From the NCBI RefSeq assembly GCF_008271745.1, contig NZ_VKKZ01000010.1, positions 248,001-312,000 on the forward strand: DNA of 64,000 bases, written 5' to 3'. Every line of letters starts with the position of its first letter. Position 1 is the stretch's first letter. Position numbers and translations under genes: made by a program. This stretch comes from Rufibacter glacialis (GTDB lineage: Bacteria; Bacteroidota; Bacteroidia; Cytophagales; Hymenobacteraceae). The notes beneath the pieces were generated by a model. That model did no database searches. It was not told where the DNA came from and was given only the letters and a program-made list of their open reading frames with translations. Positions 28,072 to 38,591 of this stretch are shown here, piece after piece.

Positions 28072-30171
28072 ATGGCCAGGGATTTAAGATTCACAAGAAA
28101 TATAGGGATTGCCGCGCACATTGATGCCGGTAAGACCACCACGACAGAGCGTATCCTGTACTACACTGGAAAGTCCCACAAACTGGGAGAAGTACACGAT
28201 GGTGCCGCTACGACGGACTGGATGGAGCAAGAGCAGGAGAGAGGGATTACCATCACTTCTGCTGCCGTTACAGTAGACTGGAAATACAGAGACCAGAACT
28301 ATCATATCAACATCATTGATACCCCGGGTCACGTTGACTTCACCGTAGAGGTGAACCGTTCCCTTCGGGTATTAGATGGATTGGTTTTCTTATTCAGTGC
28401 AGTAGATGGTGTTGAGCCACAGTCTGAGACGAACTGGAGACTTGCAGACAACTACAAAGTTGCCCGTATTGGTTTCGTTAACAAAATGGACCGTTCTGGC
28501 GCAGACTTCTTAGCGGTATGTAAGCAGGTAAGAGAAATGCTGGGTAGCAATGCCGTAGCCTTACAGCTTCCAATTGGCGCAGAAGAAAACTTCAAAGGAG
28601 TTGTTGACTTAGTGAACTTCAGAGGTATTGAGTGGAATGAGAGCGATAAAGGCATGACCTTTACCGAGGTTCCTATTCCAGACGATATGATGGAGGAAGC
28701 AGAGGAATACAGAGAGAAACTTCTGGAAGCCGTTGCTGACTATGATGATGCTTTGATGGAGAAATACTTCGATGATCCAAGTAGCATCACCGAAGCTGAA
28801 ATCTTAGCCGCCTTGAGAAAAGCCACCATTGATATGGCCATTGTGCCTATGGTTTGTGGTTCTTCTTTCAAGAACAAAGGTGTTCAGACCATGTTGGATT
28901 ACGTGATGGCCCTCATCCCGTCTCCTATGGACAAAGAGAACATCACTGGCTTGAACCCAGATACAGGAGAGGAAATCTCCCGTAAGCCAAGTGAATCAGA
29001 GCCTTTTGCAGGCCTAGCCTTCAAAATCGCTACTGACCCTTACGTAGGCCGTCTGTGCTTTGTGCGTGCCTATTCAGGTGTGTTGGAGTCAGGTTCTTAC
29101 GTGTACAATACCCGTTCCAACAACAAAGAGCGTATCTCCCGTATTTTCCAGATGCACGCCAACAAGCAGAACCAGATCGAAAGACTGTCTGCCGGTGACA
29201 TTGGAGCGGTAGTAGGTTTCAAAGACATCAAAACTGGTGACACCCTTTGCGACCAAAACGCGAAAATCGTGCTGGAATCAATGGAGTTCCCAGAGCCAGT
29301 AATCGGATATGCAATTGAGCCTAAAACTCAGGCAGACTCTGATAAAATGGGTATGGCCATTGCCAAGCTGATTGAAGAAGATCCAACGCTTCAAGTGAAT
29401 ACTGACGAGGAAACTGGTCAGACGATCTTGAGAGGAATGGGTGAACTTCACTTGGAGATCATCATTGACCGGATGAAGCGTGAGTTCAAGGTAGAATTGA
29501 ACCAAGGTGCTCCTCAGGTTGCTTACAAAGAAACCATCACTAAAATGGTGGAGCACCGCGAGGTTTACAAGAAGCAGTCTGGTGGTCGTGGTAAATTCGC
29601 AGACATCGTGTTCAACATGGGTCCCCGCGAAGACGGCAAAACAGGCCTTGAGTTTGAGAACGGCATTGTGGGTGGGGTAATCCCAAGAGAATTCATTCCA
29701 GCCATCCAGAAAGGATTCGAGGAAGCGATGAAGAACGGTATCTTGGCTGGTTTCCCTGTGGATTCCATGAAGGTGCGTATTTTCCACGGATCTTTCCACG
29801 ATGTAGACTCTGATGCTCTGTCGTTTGAATTAGCTGCCCGTAATGGATTCAAAGAAGCAGGGAAGCTATGCGGTCCTAAACTTCTTGAGCCGATCATGGC
29901 GGTGGACGTAGTGACTCCAGATGAGTATACTGGCCCAGTGACAGGTGACTTGAACAGAAGAAGAGGATTGATGAAAGGGATGGATACCAAAGGTACCTCT
30001 ACCGTGGTAAAAGCAGCCGTTCCTTTATCTGAGCTTTTCGGTTACGTGACAGACTTACGTACCATTACCTCAGGTAGAGCCACAGCCTCGCTTACTTTCT
30101 CTCATTATGAGCAAGTGCCGCAAAACCTGGCTGATGGGATTATCGCAAAAATTAAAGGGACTTCGAAATAG
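28072..30171 (+). CDS. fusA: Elongation factor G
   Basis: 699 residues. The GTPase domain has [44 protein letters not shown] and [10 protein letters not shown]. Domain IV includes [15 protein letters not shown] and the last domain [20 protein letters not shown]. Drives tRNA-mRNA translocation and, with the frr product, ribosome recycling. Confidence 0.97.
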   Translation: MARDLRFTRNIGIAAHIDAGKTTTTERILYYTGKSHKLGEVHDGAATTDWMEQEQERGITITSAAVTVDWKYRDQNYHINIIDTPGHVDFTVEVNRSLRVLDGLVFLFSAVDGVEPQSETNWRLADNYKVARIGFVNKMDRSGADFLAVCKQVREMLGSNAVALQLPIGAEENFKGVVDLVNFRGIEWNESDKGMTFTEVPIPDDMMEEAEEYREKLLEAVADYDDALMEKYFDDPSSITEAEILAALRKATIDMAIVPMVCGSSFKNKGVQTMLDYVMALIPSPMDKENITGLNPDTGEEISRKPSESEPFAGLAFKIATDPYVGRLCFVRAYSGVLESGSYVYNTRSNNKERISRIFQMHANKQNQIERLSAGDIGAVVGFKDIKTGDTLCDQNAKIVLESMEFPEPVIGYAIEPKTQADSDKMGMAIAKLIEEDPTLQVNTDEETGQTILRGMGELHLEIIIDRMKREFKVELNQGAPQVAYKETITKMVEHREVYKKQSGGRGKFADIVFNMGPREDGKTGLEFENGIVGGVIPREFIPAIQKGFEEAMKNGILAGFPVDSMKVRIFHGSFHDVDSDALSFELAARNGFKEAGKLCGPKLLEPIMAVDVVTPDEYTGPVTGDLNRRRGLMKGMDTKGTSTVVKAAVPLSELFGYVTDLRTITSGRATASLTFSHYEQVPQNLADGIIAKIKGTSK

Positions 30172-30181
30172 TTGAAATAGA

Positions 30182-30487
30182 ATGAATCAAAAGATCAGAA
30201 TCAAACTGAAATCTTACGATCACAATCTGGTAGATAAATCATCAGAGAAAATCGTGAAAGCGGTAAAAGCGACTGGTGCGATCGTGAGTGGTCCCATTCC
30301 TTTGCCAACTGAGAAAGACATCTTTACCGTATTGCGTTCACCACACGTGAACAAAAAAGCGAGAGAGCAGTTCCAACTTTGTACCTATAAGAGATTGGTA
30401 GACATCTACTCTACTTCCTCTAAAACAGTAGACGCTTTAATGAAACTTGAATTGCCAAGTGGAGTTGACGTAGAAATCAAAGTTTGA
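30182..30487 (+). CDS. rpsJ: 30S ribosomal protein S10
   Basis: 101 residues. [20 protein letters not shown] and [20 protein letters not shown] are diagnostic; also the NusG/NusE partner in antitermination. It is the last gene of the str operon here, cut off from rplC by a terminator and a new promoter. Confidence 0.97.
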   Translation: MNQKIRIKLKSYDHNLVDKSSEKIVKAVKATGAIVSGPIPLPTEKDIFTVLRSPHVNKKAREQFQLCTYKRLVDIYSTSSKTVDALMKLELPSGVDVEIKV

Positions 30488-30501
30488 TACTTGTATAGAT
30501 T

Positions 30502-30535
30502 AAAAAAAGGGAGAGGGAAACCTCTCCCTTTTTTT
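30502..30535 (+). terminator. Strong terminator of the str operon
   Basis: GGGAGAGG (30509-30516) pairs with CCTCTCCC (30521-30528) around a GAAA loop, flanked by seven A and seven T, so the paired region can reach 15 bp. It ends the rpsL-rpsG-fusA-rpsJ transcript. Confidence 0.93.
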
Positions 30536-30772
30536 ATGTCTAAAGGAAGAACAATGTTTTCAGGTTGTTTTAAGGAAACCAGGCAAAAATCAAAAATCGG
30601 CTTCTTTTGAAATAATGACCGGTAAATGACCCTTTCCTTCTAACCTAAGAAAATAATAGACTCATTCAGAGGGAAAAGGAATTAATAGGGAAGGGCTTTG
30701 GTTAGTTTCCTGCTTTGGAAGAGGATCCTATGGAATTCCCTTAGTATCTGAAAACAAATAATTTAGAATAGC

Positions 30773-30803
30773 TTGTAAAACAAGAATTAAATATAGAACT
30801 TTG
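30773..30803 (+). promoter_or_regulatory. Promoter of the rplC-led S10 operon
   Basis: TTG (30773-30775), 20 bp, then GAACTTTG (30796-30803), matching TAnnTTTG at seven of eight positions. The implied leader is about 55 nt. Confidence 0.6.
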
Positions 30804-30863
30804 CACTCCCGAAATGAACCCTATCTGGGGTTATAATATTAATTGTTTAAATAAAAAAGTAGA

Positions 30864-31484
30864 ATGCCTGGAATTATCGGTAAGAAAATCGGAATGACAA
30901 GCCTCTTCACTCCTGAAGGGAAGAGCGTGGCCTGTACTTTGATTCAAGCAGGACCATGCGTAGTAACTCAGGTTAAGACGCAGGACACAGACGGCTACAC
31001 AGCTGTTCAGCTTGGGTACGGAGAGAAAAAGGTTAAACGAGTAAGCAAGGCGCTTGCCGGACACTTTGCAAAAGCCAATACCACTGCTAAGAAAAAATTA
31101 GTAGAGTTCAGATTGGAAGATGTAGCTTCTTACTCTTTGGGTGACGAAGTAAATGTTACCTCCTTTGAAGAAGGTGAATTTGTAGACGTGGTAGGTACTT
31201 CTAAAGGAAAAGGTTTCCAAGGAGTAGTGAAACGTTACAACTTTGCTGGGGTTGGTGGACAAACCCACGGCCAGCACAACAGAGCAAGACACCCTGGTTC
31301 AATTGGTGCCTGCTCATGGCCTTCAAGAGTATTCAAAGGAATGCGCATGGCAGGTAGAATGGGTGGTGACCGTGTGAAGGTGCAGAACCTGCGCGTGTTA
31401 CGTGTAATGCCTGAGCAAAATTTACTTGTAGTTAGCGGATCTATCCCAGGCGCTAAAAATTCATTTATTGTAGTTGAGAAATAA
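30864..31484 (+). CDS. rplC: 50S ribosomal protein L3
   Basis: 206 residues. [20 protein letters not shown] is the L3 N-terminus, and [20 protein letters not shown] is the loop reaching the peptidyl-transferase centre. First gene of the long r-protein transcript, since rpsJ is separated. Confidence 0.97.
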   Translation: MPGIIGKKIGMTSLFTPEGKSVACTLIQAGPCVVTQVKTQDTDGYTAVQLGYGEKKVKRVSKALAGHFAKANTTAKKKLVEFRLEDVASYSLGDEVNVTSFEEGEFVDVVGTSKGKGFQGVVKRYNFAGVGGQTHGQHNRARHPGSIGACSWPSRVFKGMRMAGRMGGDRVKVQNLRVLRVMPEQNLLVVSGSIPGAKNSFIVVEK

Positions 31485-31485
31485 G

Positions 31486-32118
31486 ATGGAGCTATCAGTT
31501 TTCAATAGTAAAGGGGAAGATACCGGAAGGAAAGTAACCCTTCCAGAATCTGTGTTTGGCATTGAGCCAAATGAGCACGCCATGTACCTGGATGTTAAGC
31601 AGTATTTAGCCAACCAGCGTCAAGGAACCCACAAATCAAAAGAGCGCGCTGAAGTAGCAGGTTCTACCAAGAAGATCAAGCGTCAAAAAGGTACTGGTGG
31701 CGCCAGAGCTGGTTCTATGAAATCACCAGTGTTTGTTGGTGGTGGCCGTGTGTTTGGACCAAAGCCAAGAAACTATAGCTTCAAATTGAACAAGAAGCTG
31801 AAGTCTTTAGCCAGACTTTCTGCTCTTTCTCAATTGGCCAAAGATGAGCGTCTGGTGTTAGTGGATAACATCACCATTGATACTCCAAAGACAAAGACGT
31901 TTGCCGCTATCCTGCAAGGTTTGAAAGTTGGAGAAAGAAAAACGTTGATCGTTACCAAAGAAGCTGATACCAATGTGGTTCTGTCAAGCAGAAACCTGTC
32001 AAAGGTAAAAGTAGCTACTCCTGGTGCTTTGACAACTTATGACTTGTTGAACGCAGATAAAGTAGTTTGTTTAGAGGCATCTCTTTCTGTTTTTGAAGAA
32101 ATTTACACATCGAAATAA
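31486..32118 (+). CDS. rplD: 50S ribosomal protein L4
   Basis: 210 residues from ATG 31486, one base after the rplC stop; an in-frame TTG at 31474 lies inside rplC and is not needed. The conserved exit-tunnel loop is [20 protein letters not shown], followed by [20 protein letters not shown]. It overlaps rplW by one base, indicating coupled translation. Confidence 0.97.
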   Translation: MELSVFNSKGEDTGRKVTLPESVFGIEPNEHAMYLDVKQYLANQRQGTHKSKERAEVAGSTKKIKRQKGTGGARAGSMKSPVFVGGGRVFGPKPRNYSFKLNKKLKSLARLSALSQLAKDERLVLVDNITIDTPKTKTFAAILQGLKVGERKTLIVTKEADTNVVLSSRNLSKVKVATPGALTTYDLLNADKVVCLEASLSVFEEIYTSK

Positions 32119-32405
32119 TGAGTATCCTGAAAAGACCATTATTGACTGAGAAGCTTACCGCTTTGAATGAAGTAGGTAAATATGCTTTTGAGGTTGATAG
32201 AAAAGCCAATAAGATTGAGATCAAGAAAGCGATCCAGTCACGTTACGGGGTAACGGTAGAGAAGATCTCTACCATGAGAACCCAAGGAAAATTGAAGTCC
32301 CGAAACACCAAATCAGGTGTGGTAACCGGACGTACAGTATCCTCTAAGAAGGCGATTGTTACTTTGAAAGCAGGGGAAGTAATCGATTTCTATAGCGGAA
32401 TATAA
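32118..32405 (+). CDS. rplW: 50S ribosomal protein L23
   Basis: 95 residues. SILKRPLLTEKLTALNEVGK and YAFEVDRKANKIEIKKAI are typical; L23 sits at the tunnel exit and docks trigger factor and SRP. The ATG shares a base with the rplD stop. Confidence 0.95.
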   Translation: MSILKRPLLTEKLTALNEVGKYAFEVDRKANKIEIKKAIQSRYGVTVEKISTMRTQGKLKSRNTKSGVVTGRTVSSKKAIVTLKAGEVIDFYSGI

Positions 32406-32417
32406 GCAACTAAGAGA

Positions 32418-33242
32418 ATGGCATTAAGAAAACTAAGACCGACAACACCAGGTCAAAGATTTAGAATTGCGCCGGCCTTCACTGAAATCACGAAGAGCGA
32501 GCCTGAGAAATCTTTGTTGGCATCCAAGAAAAAATCTGGTGGACGCAACAATTCAGGAAGAATGACCATGCGCTACACAGGCGGTGGTCACAAGCAAAAG
32601 TTCCGTATCATTGATTTCAAAAGAACCAAATACGGCGTTCCTGCAACTGTGAAAGCGATTGAGTACGATCCAAACAGAACAGCGCGTATTGCCTTGTTGT
32701 TCTATGCAGACGGCGAGAAAGCTTATATGATTGCCCCAGCAGGCTTGGCTGTAGGTGCAACAGTAGTATCTGGACCTGGAGTGGCTCCTGAAGTAGGTAA
32801 CGCATTGCCTCTGTCAGACATTCCGTTGGGTACCATTGTACACAATATTGAGTTAGCTCCTGGCCAAGGTGCTGTAATGGCAAGAAGCGCCGGTTCATAT
32901 GCCCAGCTTGTTGCCCGCGAAGGCCGTTATGCTACCCTTAAATTGCCTTCCGGTGAGATGAGAATGGTTCTGGTTAACTGTATGGCCACCGTAGGGGCCG
33001 TATCTAACGCTGACCACATGAACGTGAAGCTTGGAAAAGCTGGACGTAGCAGATGGATGGGTATCAGACCAAGAGTAAGAGGTGTTGCCATGAACCCTGT
33101 AGATCACCCAATGGGCGGTGGTGAAGGTAAGTCATCTGGAGGTCACCCAAGATCACGCAATGGTCTGTACGCCAAAGGTCAGAAGACTAGAAACAAAAAT
33201 AAATTCTCTGAGAACCTGATTGTTAATAGAAGGAAAAAATAA
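32418..33242 (+). CDS. rplB: 50S ribosomal protein L2
   Basis: 274 residues. The N-terminal [15 protein letters not shown], then [20 protein letters not shown], and the C-terminal [20 protein letters not shown], which carries the highly conserved histidine near the peptidyl-transferase centre. Ends in a basic tail ([11 protein letters not shown]). Confidence 0.97.
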   Translation: MALRKLRPTTPGQRFRIAPAFTEITKSEPEKSLLASKKKSGGRNNSGRMTMRYTGGGHKQKFRIIDFKRTKYGVPATVKAIEYDPNRTARIALLFYADGEKAYMIAPAGLAVGATVVSGPGVAPEVGNALPLSDIPLGTIVHNIELAPGQGAVMARSAGSYAQLVAREGRYATLKLPSGEMRMVLVNCMATVGAVSNADHMNVKLGKAGRSRWMGIRPRVRGVAMNPVDHPMGGGEGKSSGGHPRSRNGLYAKGQKTRNKNKFSENLIVNRRKK

Positions 33243-33245
33243 GTA

Positions 33246-33524
33246 ATGGCAAGATCATTAAAAAAAGGGCCTTATATTGACTACAGGCTCGATAGAAAAG
33301 TACAGACAATGGATGAGTCTGGGAAAAAAGCGGTGATCAAGACTTGGTCACGTCGTTCCATGATCTCTCCTGATTTCGTAGGTCACACGTTTGCAGTACA
33401 CAACGGAAATAAATTCATTCCTGTGTATGTAACAGAAAACATGGTAGGTCATAAATTAGGTGAATTTGCTCCTACCAGAAACTTCAGAGGCCATATTGCT
33501 AAGAAAGATAAAGGTAAAAGATAA
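33246..33524 (+). CDS. rpsS: 30S ribosomal protein S19
   Basis: 92 residues. [19 protein letters not shown] and the signature [20 protein letters not shown] then TRNFRGH. Three bases after rplB; its stop overlaps the rplV start (TAATGG). Confidence 0.96.
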   Translation: MARSLKKGPYIDYRLDRKVQTMDESGKKAVIKTWSRRSMISPDFVGHTFAVHNGNKFIPVYVTENMVGHKLGEFAPTRNFRGHIAKKDKGKR

Positions 33525-33910
33525 TGGAAGCGGTTGCTAAATTAAACAATGTACCAAGCTCACCACGTAAGATGAGATTGGTAGCGAACTTAATCCGTGG
33601 TAAAAGAGTTACCCAAGCTTTAGGTTTATTAAAATTTACGCCTAATTCCGGCGCTCCTAAATTGGAGAAACTTCTTTTGTCTGCTTTATCTAACTGGCAA
33701 GCAGCTAACGGAGATGCCCGTATTGAGGATGCTAATCTATATATCAAAGAGATTAGAGTAGATGAAGGAAAGATGCTGAAGCGCCTGCGTCCTGCACCCC
33801 AGGGCCGTGGCCACAGAATCAGAAAAAGATCTAACCACGTTACCCTTGTGATTGATTCAAAGGTGGAAGTGGAGACAGTTGAAACATCTACCTCTAACGA
33901 AGCCAAATAG
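33524..33910 (+). CDS. rplV: 50S ribosomal protein L22
   Basis: 128 residues. [20 protein letters not shown] at the N-terminus and [20 protein letters not shown] in the beta-hairpin that lines the exit tunnel. The acidic, Ser/Thr-rich tail [10 protein letters not shown] is lineage-specific. Confidence 0.96.
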   Translation: MEAVAKLNNVPSSPRKMRLVANLIRGKRVTQALGLLKFTPNSGAPKLEKLLLSALSNWQAANGDARIEDANLYIKEIRVDEGKMLKRLRPAPQGRGHRIRKRSNHVTLVIDSKVEVETVETSTSNEAK

Positions 33911-33915
33911 TTAAA

Positions 33916-34719
33916 ATGGGACAAAAAGTTAATCCAGTAGGCCTAAGACTAGGTATTGTTAAAGGCTGGGACTCTAATTGGTTCGGAGGAAAGGATTTCG
34001 CTGATAAACTGATCGAAGACGAGAAGATCCGTAAATATATCCTTGCCCGTATCCCAAAAGGAGGTATATCAAAAATCATCATTGAGAGAACCCTTAAGCG
34101 CATCACCATCACCATCAACACAGCCCGTCCAGGCGTGGTGATTGGAAAAGGTGGCCAGGAGGTTGATAAAATCAAAGAAGAGCTGAAGAAAATCACCAGC
34201 AAAGATGTTCAAATCAACATCTTTGAAATTAAGCGCCCTGAACTGGATGCGAAATTGGTTGGTGAGTCAGTAGCGCAGCAATTGCAGGCTCGTATCTCTT
34301 TCAGAAGAGCTATGAAACAAGCCATTGCCTCTGCCATCAGAGTGGGTGCTGAAGGAATCAAGATTCAGGTTTCTGGCCGTTTAGGCGGTGCTGAGATGGC
34401 TCGTACAGAGCATTACAAAGAAGGACGTACTCCTTTGCATACTTTGAGAGCTGATATTGATTATGCTTTGTCAGAAGCTCAGACCGTTTACGGTAAACTG
34501 GGTATCAAAGTGTGGATCTTCAAAGGAGAAGTATTCGGTAAGCGTGACTTATCTCCTAATGCTGGTCAACAAAGTGGTGGTCAATCTGCCGGTCCTCGCA
34601 ACGAAAGAGGCGAGAGAGGTGGAAACGATCGCGGCGACCGTAGAGACAACAACCGCAACAAGCGCCCAGGTGATGGAAACCAGAAGCGTAGCGGTGGTGG
34701 ACCTAACAAGCGCAAGTAG
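33916..34719 (+). CDS. rpsC: 30S ribosomal protein S3 with long Gly/Arg/Asn-rich tail
   Basis: 267 residues, about 30-50 longer than usual. The KH domain has [20 protein letters not shown]; the C-terminal domain has [20 protein letters not shown]. From about residue 217 there is a low-complexity basic tail rich in Gly, Arg, Asn and Asp (for example [20 protein letters not shown]), a disordered RNA-binding-like extension. 5 bp after rplV. Confidence 0.96.
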   Translation: MGQKVNPVGLRLGIVKGWDSNWFGGKDFADKLIEDEKIRKYILARIPKGGISKIIIERTLKRITITINTARPGVVIGKGGQEVDKIKEELKKITSKDVQINIFEIKRPELDAKLVGESVAQQLQARISFRRAMKQAIASAIRVGAEGIKIQVSGRLGGAEMARTEHYKEGRTPLHTLRADIDYALSEAQTVYGKLGIKVWIFKGEVFGKRDLSPNAGQQSGGQSAGPRNERGERGGNDRGDRRDNNRNKRPGDGNQKRSGGGPNKRK

Positions 34720-34745
34720 TTGTTCAATTTTTAGGAATTTAAGAA

Positions 34746-35168
34746 ATGTTACAGCCGAAAAGAACTAAATATAGAAAGATGCAAAAAGGCCGGGTTACCG
34801 GTCTTGCGCACAGAGGGAGCACAATCTCCTTTGGATCTTTCGCCATCAAATCATTAGAAGCTTCTTGGATCACTGCCCGTCAGATTGAAGCTGCCCGTAT
34901 CGCTATGACACGTGCCATGAAACGGGAAGGCCAAGTATGGATCCGTATATTCCCTGACAAACCTATCACCAAGAAACCTGCAGAGGTACGGATGGGTAAG
35001 GGTAAAGGATCTCCAGAGTACTGGGTAGCCGTGGTAAAACCAGGTACCATCATGTTTGAATCTGATGGAGTGTCGCTAGAAGTAGCTCAAGAGTCTTTAC
35101 GACTGGCTGCTCAAAAGCTACCAGTGAGAACTAAATTTGTAGTACGTAGAGATTACGTTGAGAAATAG
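34746..35168 (+). CDS. rplP: 50S ribosomal protein L16
   Basis: 140 residues. [19 protein letters not shown], then [20 protein letters not shown] and [20 protein letters not shown] are diagnostic. Lies near the A-site tRNA elbow in the 50S subunit. Followed 2 bp later by rpmC. Confidence 0.96.
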   Translation: MLQPKRTKYRKMQKGRVTGLAHRGSTISFGSFAIKSLEASWITARQIEAARIAMTRAMKREGQVWIRIFPDKPITKKPAEVRMGKGKGSPEYWVAVVKPGTIMFESDGVSLEVAQESLRLAAQKLPVRTKFVVRRDYVEK

Positions 35169-35170
35169 TC

Positions 35171-35365
35171 ATGAAGCAATCAGAAATTAAAGCTCTTTCA
35201 CTCAATGAAGTGAAAGAGCAACTTACAACAGAGAGAAACAACCTGGTAAACTTACAGTTTGCGCATGCTATCTCTCCCCTAGAGAATCCATCCAGAATTA
35301 AGCTTACAAGAAAAACCATCGCCAGGCTAGAGACGCAACTGCGCTCTCTGGAGCTCAATGGCTAA
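35171..35365 (+). CDS. rpmC: 50S ribosomal protein L29
   Basis: 64 residues. MKQSEIKALSLNEVKEQLTT and RIKLTRKTIARLETQLRSLE are the two helices of L29, next to the tunnel exit. Position between rplP and rpsQ confirms the call. Confidence 0.93.
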   Translation: MKQSEIKALSLNEVKEQLTTERNNLVNLQFAHAISPLENPSRIKLTRKTIARLETQLRSLELNG

Positions 35366-35376
35366 GATAGAAAACC

Positions 35377-35634
35377 ATGGAGACGAGAAATCTAAGAAAA
35401 GAAAAAACTGGACGCGTGGTAAGTAACAAGATGGACAAGTCCATCACGGTTATTGTGGAAAGCAAAGTGAAGCACCCCATCTACGGGAAATTTGTTTCCA
35501 AGTCCAAGAAGTTCATGGCCCATGATGAGAAGAATGAATGCGGTATCGGTGATACAGTACGCATCATGGAAACCAGACCGTTGAGCAAGAATAAATGCTG
35601 GCGCTTAATTGAAATCGTAGAAAGAGCTAAATAA
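35377..35634 (+). CDS. rpsQ: 30S ribosomal protein S17
   Basis: 85 residues. [20 protein letters not shown] and [20 protein letters not shown] identify S17; ends in [20 protein letters not shown] plus a short tail. An early 30S assembly protein. Confidence 0.95.
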   Translation: METRNLRKEKTGRVVSNKMDKSITVIVESKVKHPIYGKFVSKSKKFMAHDEKNECGIGDTVRIMETRPLSKNKCWRLIEIVERAK

Positions 35635-35635
35635 G

Positions 35636-36004
35636 ATGATACAACAAGAATCAAGACTTACTGTTGCTGATAACAGCGGAGCAAAAGAGGTTCTGTGCAT
35701 CCGGGTATTGGGTGGAACAGGAAAAAAATACGCCTCTGTTGGTGATAAAATTGTTGTTACCGTAAAATCTGCTCTTTCCTCAGGAAATGTAAAGAAAGGA
35801 ACTGTTCACAAAGCTGTGATTGTTCGCACGAAGAAAGAAGTTCGTCGTAAAGACGGTTCTTACATTCGTTTTGACGATAACGCTGCTGTGTTATTGAACA
35901 ACAACGATGAGCCACGTGGTACACGTATCTTTGGGCCAGTAGCCCGTGAGCTTCGTGAAAAACAGTTTATGAAAATTGTTTCTTTGGCTCCTGAAGTAAT
36001 TTAA
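35636..36004 (+). CDS. rplN: 50S ribosomal protein L14
   Basis: 122 residues. [20 protein letters not shown] at the N-terminus and the signature [20 protein letters not shown] then [10 protein letters not shown]. One base after rpsQ. Lies at the subunit interface. Confidence 0.97.
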   Translation: MIQQESRLTVADNSGAKEVLCIRVLGGTGKKYASVGDKIVVTVKSALSSGNVKKGTVHKAVIVRTKKEVRRKDGSYIRFDDNAAVLLNNNDEPRGTRIFGPVARELREKQFMKIVSLAPEVI

Positions 36005-36024
36005 ACACGAGAAGAGAAAACAAG

Positions 36025-36348
36025 ATGTCAAAGCATAAACTTCATGTGAAAAAAGGCGACACTGTAAAAGTGATCGCGGGTGATGATAAAGGCAAGACGG
36101 GTATTATTACTTCTGTGCTTACTGATAAGCAAAAGGTAGTAGTGGAAGGTCTTAACCAGGTATCAAAGCACCAGAAACCTAGTGCTAAAAACCCGAACGG
36201 TGGTATTGTGAAATTAGAGGCTCCTATCCATGCCAGCAATGTGATGGTAGTTGAGCCTGCTACCAATGTTGCCACTAGAACCGGTAAGAAGCTGAACGAT
36301 GATGGTAAGCTTCAACGTTATTCCAAAAAAACTGGAAACTTAATCTAA
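36025..36348 (+). CDS. rplX: 50S ribosomal protein L24
   Basis: 107 residues. The KOW motif [20 protein letters not shown] lies at the start, and [20 protein letters not shown] in the middle. Assembly initiator of the 50S subunit. Confidence 0.96.
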   Translation: MSKHKLHVKKGDTVKVIAGDDKGKTGIITSVLTDKQKVVVEGLNQVSKHQKPSAKNPNGGIVKLEAPIHASNVMVVEPATNVATRTGKKLNDDGKLQRYSKKTGNLI

Positions 36349-36349
36349 C

Positions 36350-36901
36350 ATGGCAGCCAGACTTAAAGAGAAATATTCAAAAGAAATTGTGCCTGCATTG
36401 AAAGAGAAATTTCAATACAAGAGCATAATGCAAGTGCCAAGAATTACCAAAATCAGCATCAATAGAGGTATTGGGAATGCTGTGGCTGATAAGAAATTGG
36501 TGGATATTGGGGTTGATGAACTTACCATCATTGCCGGCCAGAAAGCGGTGCAAACCAAAGCTAAAAACTCTATCTCTAACTTCAAGTTGAGAGAAGGTAT
36601 GCCTATTGGTGCGCGCGTGACCTTGCGTGGCGAGAGAATGTATGAGTTCCTTGATCGTTTGGTAACCATTGCTTTGCCACGGGTACGTGACTTCAAAGGT
36701 ATCAGCGACAAAGGCTTTGACGGCCGCGGTAACTATACCTTAGGGGTAAAAGAGCAAATCATTTTCCCAGAGATCAGCATTGATAAAATCAAATCAATTG
36801 CTGGTATGGACATCACTTTTGTAACCACAGCTGCTACTGATGAAGAAAGCCTGGAGTTATTGAAAGGCTTTGGTTTACCATTCGCAAATTTAAAGAAATA
36901 A
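36350..36901 (+). CDS. rplE: 50S ribosomal protein L5
   Basis: 183 residues. [20 protein letters not shown], then [20 protein letters not shown], and [20 protein letters not shown] are conserved L5 segments. Binds 5S rRNA in the central protuberance. Confidence 0.97.
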   Translation: MAARLKEKYSKEIVPALKEKFQYKSIMQVPRITKISINRGIGNAVADKKLVDIGVDELTIIAGQKAVQTKAKNSISNFKLREGMPIGARVTLRGERMYEFLDRLVTIALPRVRDFKGISDKGFDGRGNYTLGVKEQIIFPEISIDKIKSIAGMDITFVTTAATDEESLELLKGFGLPFANLKK

Positions 36902-36905
36902 GATA

Positions 36906-37175
36906 ATGGCTAAAGAATCAGCAAAAGCAAGAGAGCTTAAGAGACAAAAAATGGTTGCCAAATATGCAGCCAAAAGAGCTCAACTAAAAGCTGCTGGCGA
37001 TTATGAAGCTCTAGATAAATTGCCAAAAGACGCTTCTCCAGTACGGTTGCACAACAGATGCAAATTGACCGGAAGACCAAGAGGCTATATGAGGAAGTTT
37101 GGCATCTCTCGCGTTACCTTCAGAGAGATGGCTTCCGCCGGCAAGATTCCTGGGGTAACGAAGGCTAGTTGGTAA
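36906..37175 (+). CDS. rpsN: 30S ribosomal protein S14 (zinc-free form)
   Basis: 89 residues, the longer C-minus form: only one Cys in [20 protein letters not shown], without the paired CxxC motifs of the zinc form. The C-terminus [11 protein letters not shown] is typical. Confidence 0.96.
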   Translation: MAKESAKARELKRQKMVAKYAAKRAQLKAAGDYEALDKLPKDASPVRLHNRCKLTGRPRGYMRKFGISRVTFREMASAGKIPGVTKASW

Positions 37176-37214
37176 TTATTACTCCTACCATTATTATAGT
37201 TAGGAAAACATTAG

Positions 37215-37222
37215 TATCTTTG
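37215..37222 (+). promoter_or_regulatory. Possible internal promoter (-7 TATCTTTG) before rpsH
   Basis: The only sizeable gap in this part of the cluster (86 bp, rpsN to rpsH) contains a perfect TAnnTTTG at 37215-37222 followed by GCGGCTCC, 39 bp before rpsH. No good -33 TTG was seen. Confidence 0.45.
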
Positions 37223-37261
37223 CGGCTCCTTAAAAAGAGCGGAATCTAAAATTATAGTCTA

Positions 37262-37660
37262 ATGCATTCAGATCCGATAGCAGATTATTTAACTAGACTA
37301 CGGAATGCCATCAAGGCAAATCACCGGGTAGTTGAAATTCCGGCTAGCAATATCAAAAAGGAATTAACCAAGGTTCTTTACGAAAAAGGTTATATTCAGA
37401 GTTACAAGTTCGATGATAGTTCAGTTCAGGGCACTATTAAAATTGCCTTGAAGTATGATCCCGCTACTAAGCAGTCTGCTATCGTGAAGCTTGAGAGAGT
37501 CAGTAAGCCGGGACTCCGTAAATATGTGCATCTTGATGAGATGCCACGTGTGTTGAACGGGTATGGCGTGGCCATCCTGTCCACCTCTAAAGGTGTCATC
37601 ACAGACAAAGAGGCCAAAGGCCTTAATGTAGGTGGTGAAGTATTGTGTTACGTGTATTAA
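37262..37660 (+). CDS. rpsH: 30S ribosomal protein S8
   Basis: 132 residues. DPIADYLTRLRNAIKANHRV at the start and the C-terminal GYGVAILSTSKGVITDKEAK, the RNA-binding signature. A central 30S assembly protein; it is a translational repressor of the spc operon in enterobacteria, unproven here. Confidence 0.96.
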   Translation: MHSDPIADYLTRLRNAIKANHRVVEIPASNIKKELTKVLYEKGYIQSYKFDDSSVQGTIKIALKYDPATKQSAIVKLERVSKPGLRKYVHLDEMPRVLNGYGVAILSTSKGVITDKEAKGLNVGGEVLCYVY

Positions 37661-37670
37661 TTAAGAAGAG

Positions 37671-38225
37671 ATGTCGCGGATAGGAAAACTGCCAATCACG
37701 CTCCCACAAGGTGTAGAGGTGTTGGTTAACCAGGATAACCTGGTTACAGTGAAAGGGCCTAAAGGTTCTCTTTCTTCACAAGTTGATACGGACATAACTG
37801 TTGCTATTGAGGATGGGGTACTTACAGTATCTCGTCCAACAGAGCAGAAGAGACACAAAGCACTTCACGGTTTATACCGTTCTATCATCAACAACATGAT
37901 TGTTGGCGTTAGCACTGGTTATAAACTTTCTTTGGAATTGATAGGAGTTGGTTTTAAAGCCACTACTGTTGGCCAGAATTTAGAGCTTGCGTTGGGTTAT
38001 TCACATAACATTTACGTTGGTTTGCCTCCTGAGATCTCTGCTGTTGCAGTAACTGAGAAAGGTAAAGCTCCTGTTATTACCTTAGAGGGTATTGATAAGC
38101 AGTTGATTGGCCAGGTGGCTGCCAAGATTCGCTCCTTACGGAAAGTTGAGCCTTACAAAGGCAAAGGTATCCGGTTCGTGGGTGAGGTTGTTAGAAGAAA
38201 AGCTGGTAAAACTGCTTCTAAATAA
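37671..38225 (+). CDS. rplF: 50S ribosomal protein L6
   Basis: 184 residues. [20 protein letters not shown], then [14 protein letters not shown], and the C-terminal [20 protein letters not shown]. Lies near the factor-binding site. Confidence 0.97.
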   Translation: MSRIGKLPITLPQGVEVLVNQDNLVTVKGPKGSLSSQVDTDITVAIEDGVLTVSRPTEQKRHKALHGLYRSIINNMIVGVSTGYKLSLELIGVGFKATTVGQNLELALGYSHNIYVGLPPEISAVAVTEKGKAPVITLEGIDKQLIGQVAAKIRSLRKVEPYKGKGIRFVGEVVRRKAGKTASK

Positions 38226-38233
38226 GAAAGAAA

Positions 38234-38587
38234 ATGGCATTCGATAAAGCAAAAAGAAGACTGAGAATCCGTCGTAGCATCCGTAACAAGGTGTCAGGAA
38301 CAGCTCAGCGTCCACGTCTGTCTGTATTCAGAAGCAATAAGTCTATTTATGCGCAGCTGATTGATGATGTGAATGGTATTACATTAGCAAGTTCTTCATC
38401 TTCTACCATAGAAGGAGAAAGCACTACAAACAAGAGTGCTGCTTCTACCTCAGTAGGCCGTGATATAGCAGCTAAGGCTCTGGCAAAAGGAATCACTGAG
38501 GTGGTTTTTGACAGAGGCGGTTACCTGTACCATGGTCGTGTTAAATCATTAGCAGATGGGGCTCGTGAAGCGGGTTTAAAATTCTAA
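38234..38587 (+). CDS. rplR: 50S ribosomal protein L18
   Basis: 117 residues. [40 protein letters not shown], and the terminal [19 protein letters not shown] are diagnostic. Binds 5S rRNA with L5. Confidence 0.96.
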   Translation: MAFDKAKRRLRIRRSIRNKVSGTAQRPRLSVFRSNKSIYAQLIDDVNGITLASSSSSTIEGESTTNKSAASTSVGRDIAAKALAKGITEVVFDRGGYLYHGRVKSLADGAREAGLKF

Positions 38588-38591
38588 GAAG

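Larger units (their letters stand above)
30488..30863. other. Gap between str and S10 operons
   Basis: 376 bp with the str terminator at its start and the rplC promoter at its end. The middle (30536-30770) is AT-rich and shows no gene, tRNA or repeat. A small AACCC/GGGTT hairpin (30817-30821/30828-30832) lies in the predicted rplC leader but is too small to call an r-protein leader element. Confidence 0.55.

Noticed and set aside
30804-30863. L4-type autoregulatory leader before rplC
   Set aside because: Only a 5-bp stem is visible in about 55 nt; not enough to support a ribosomal-protein binding element.
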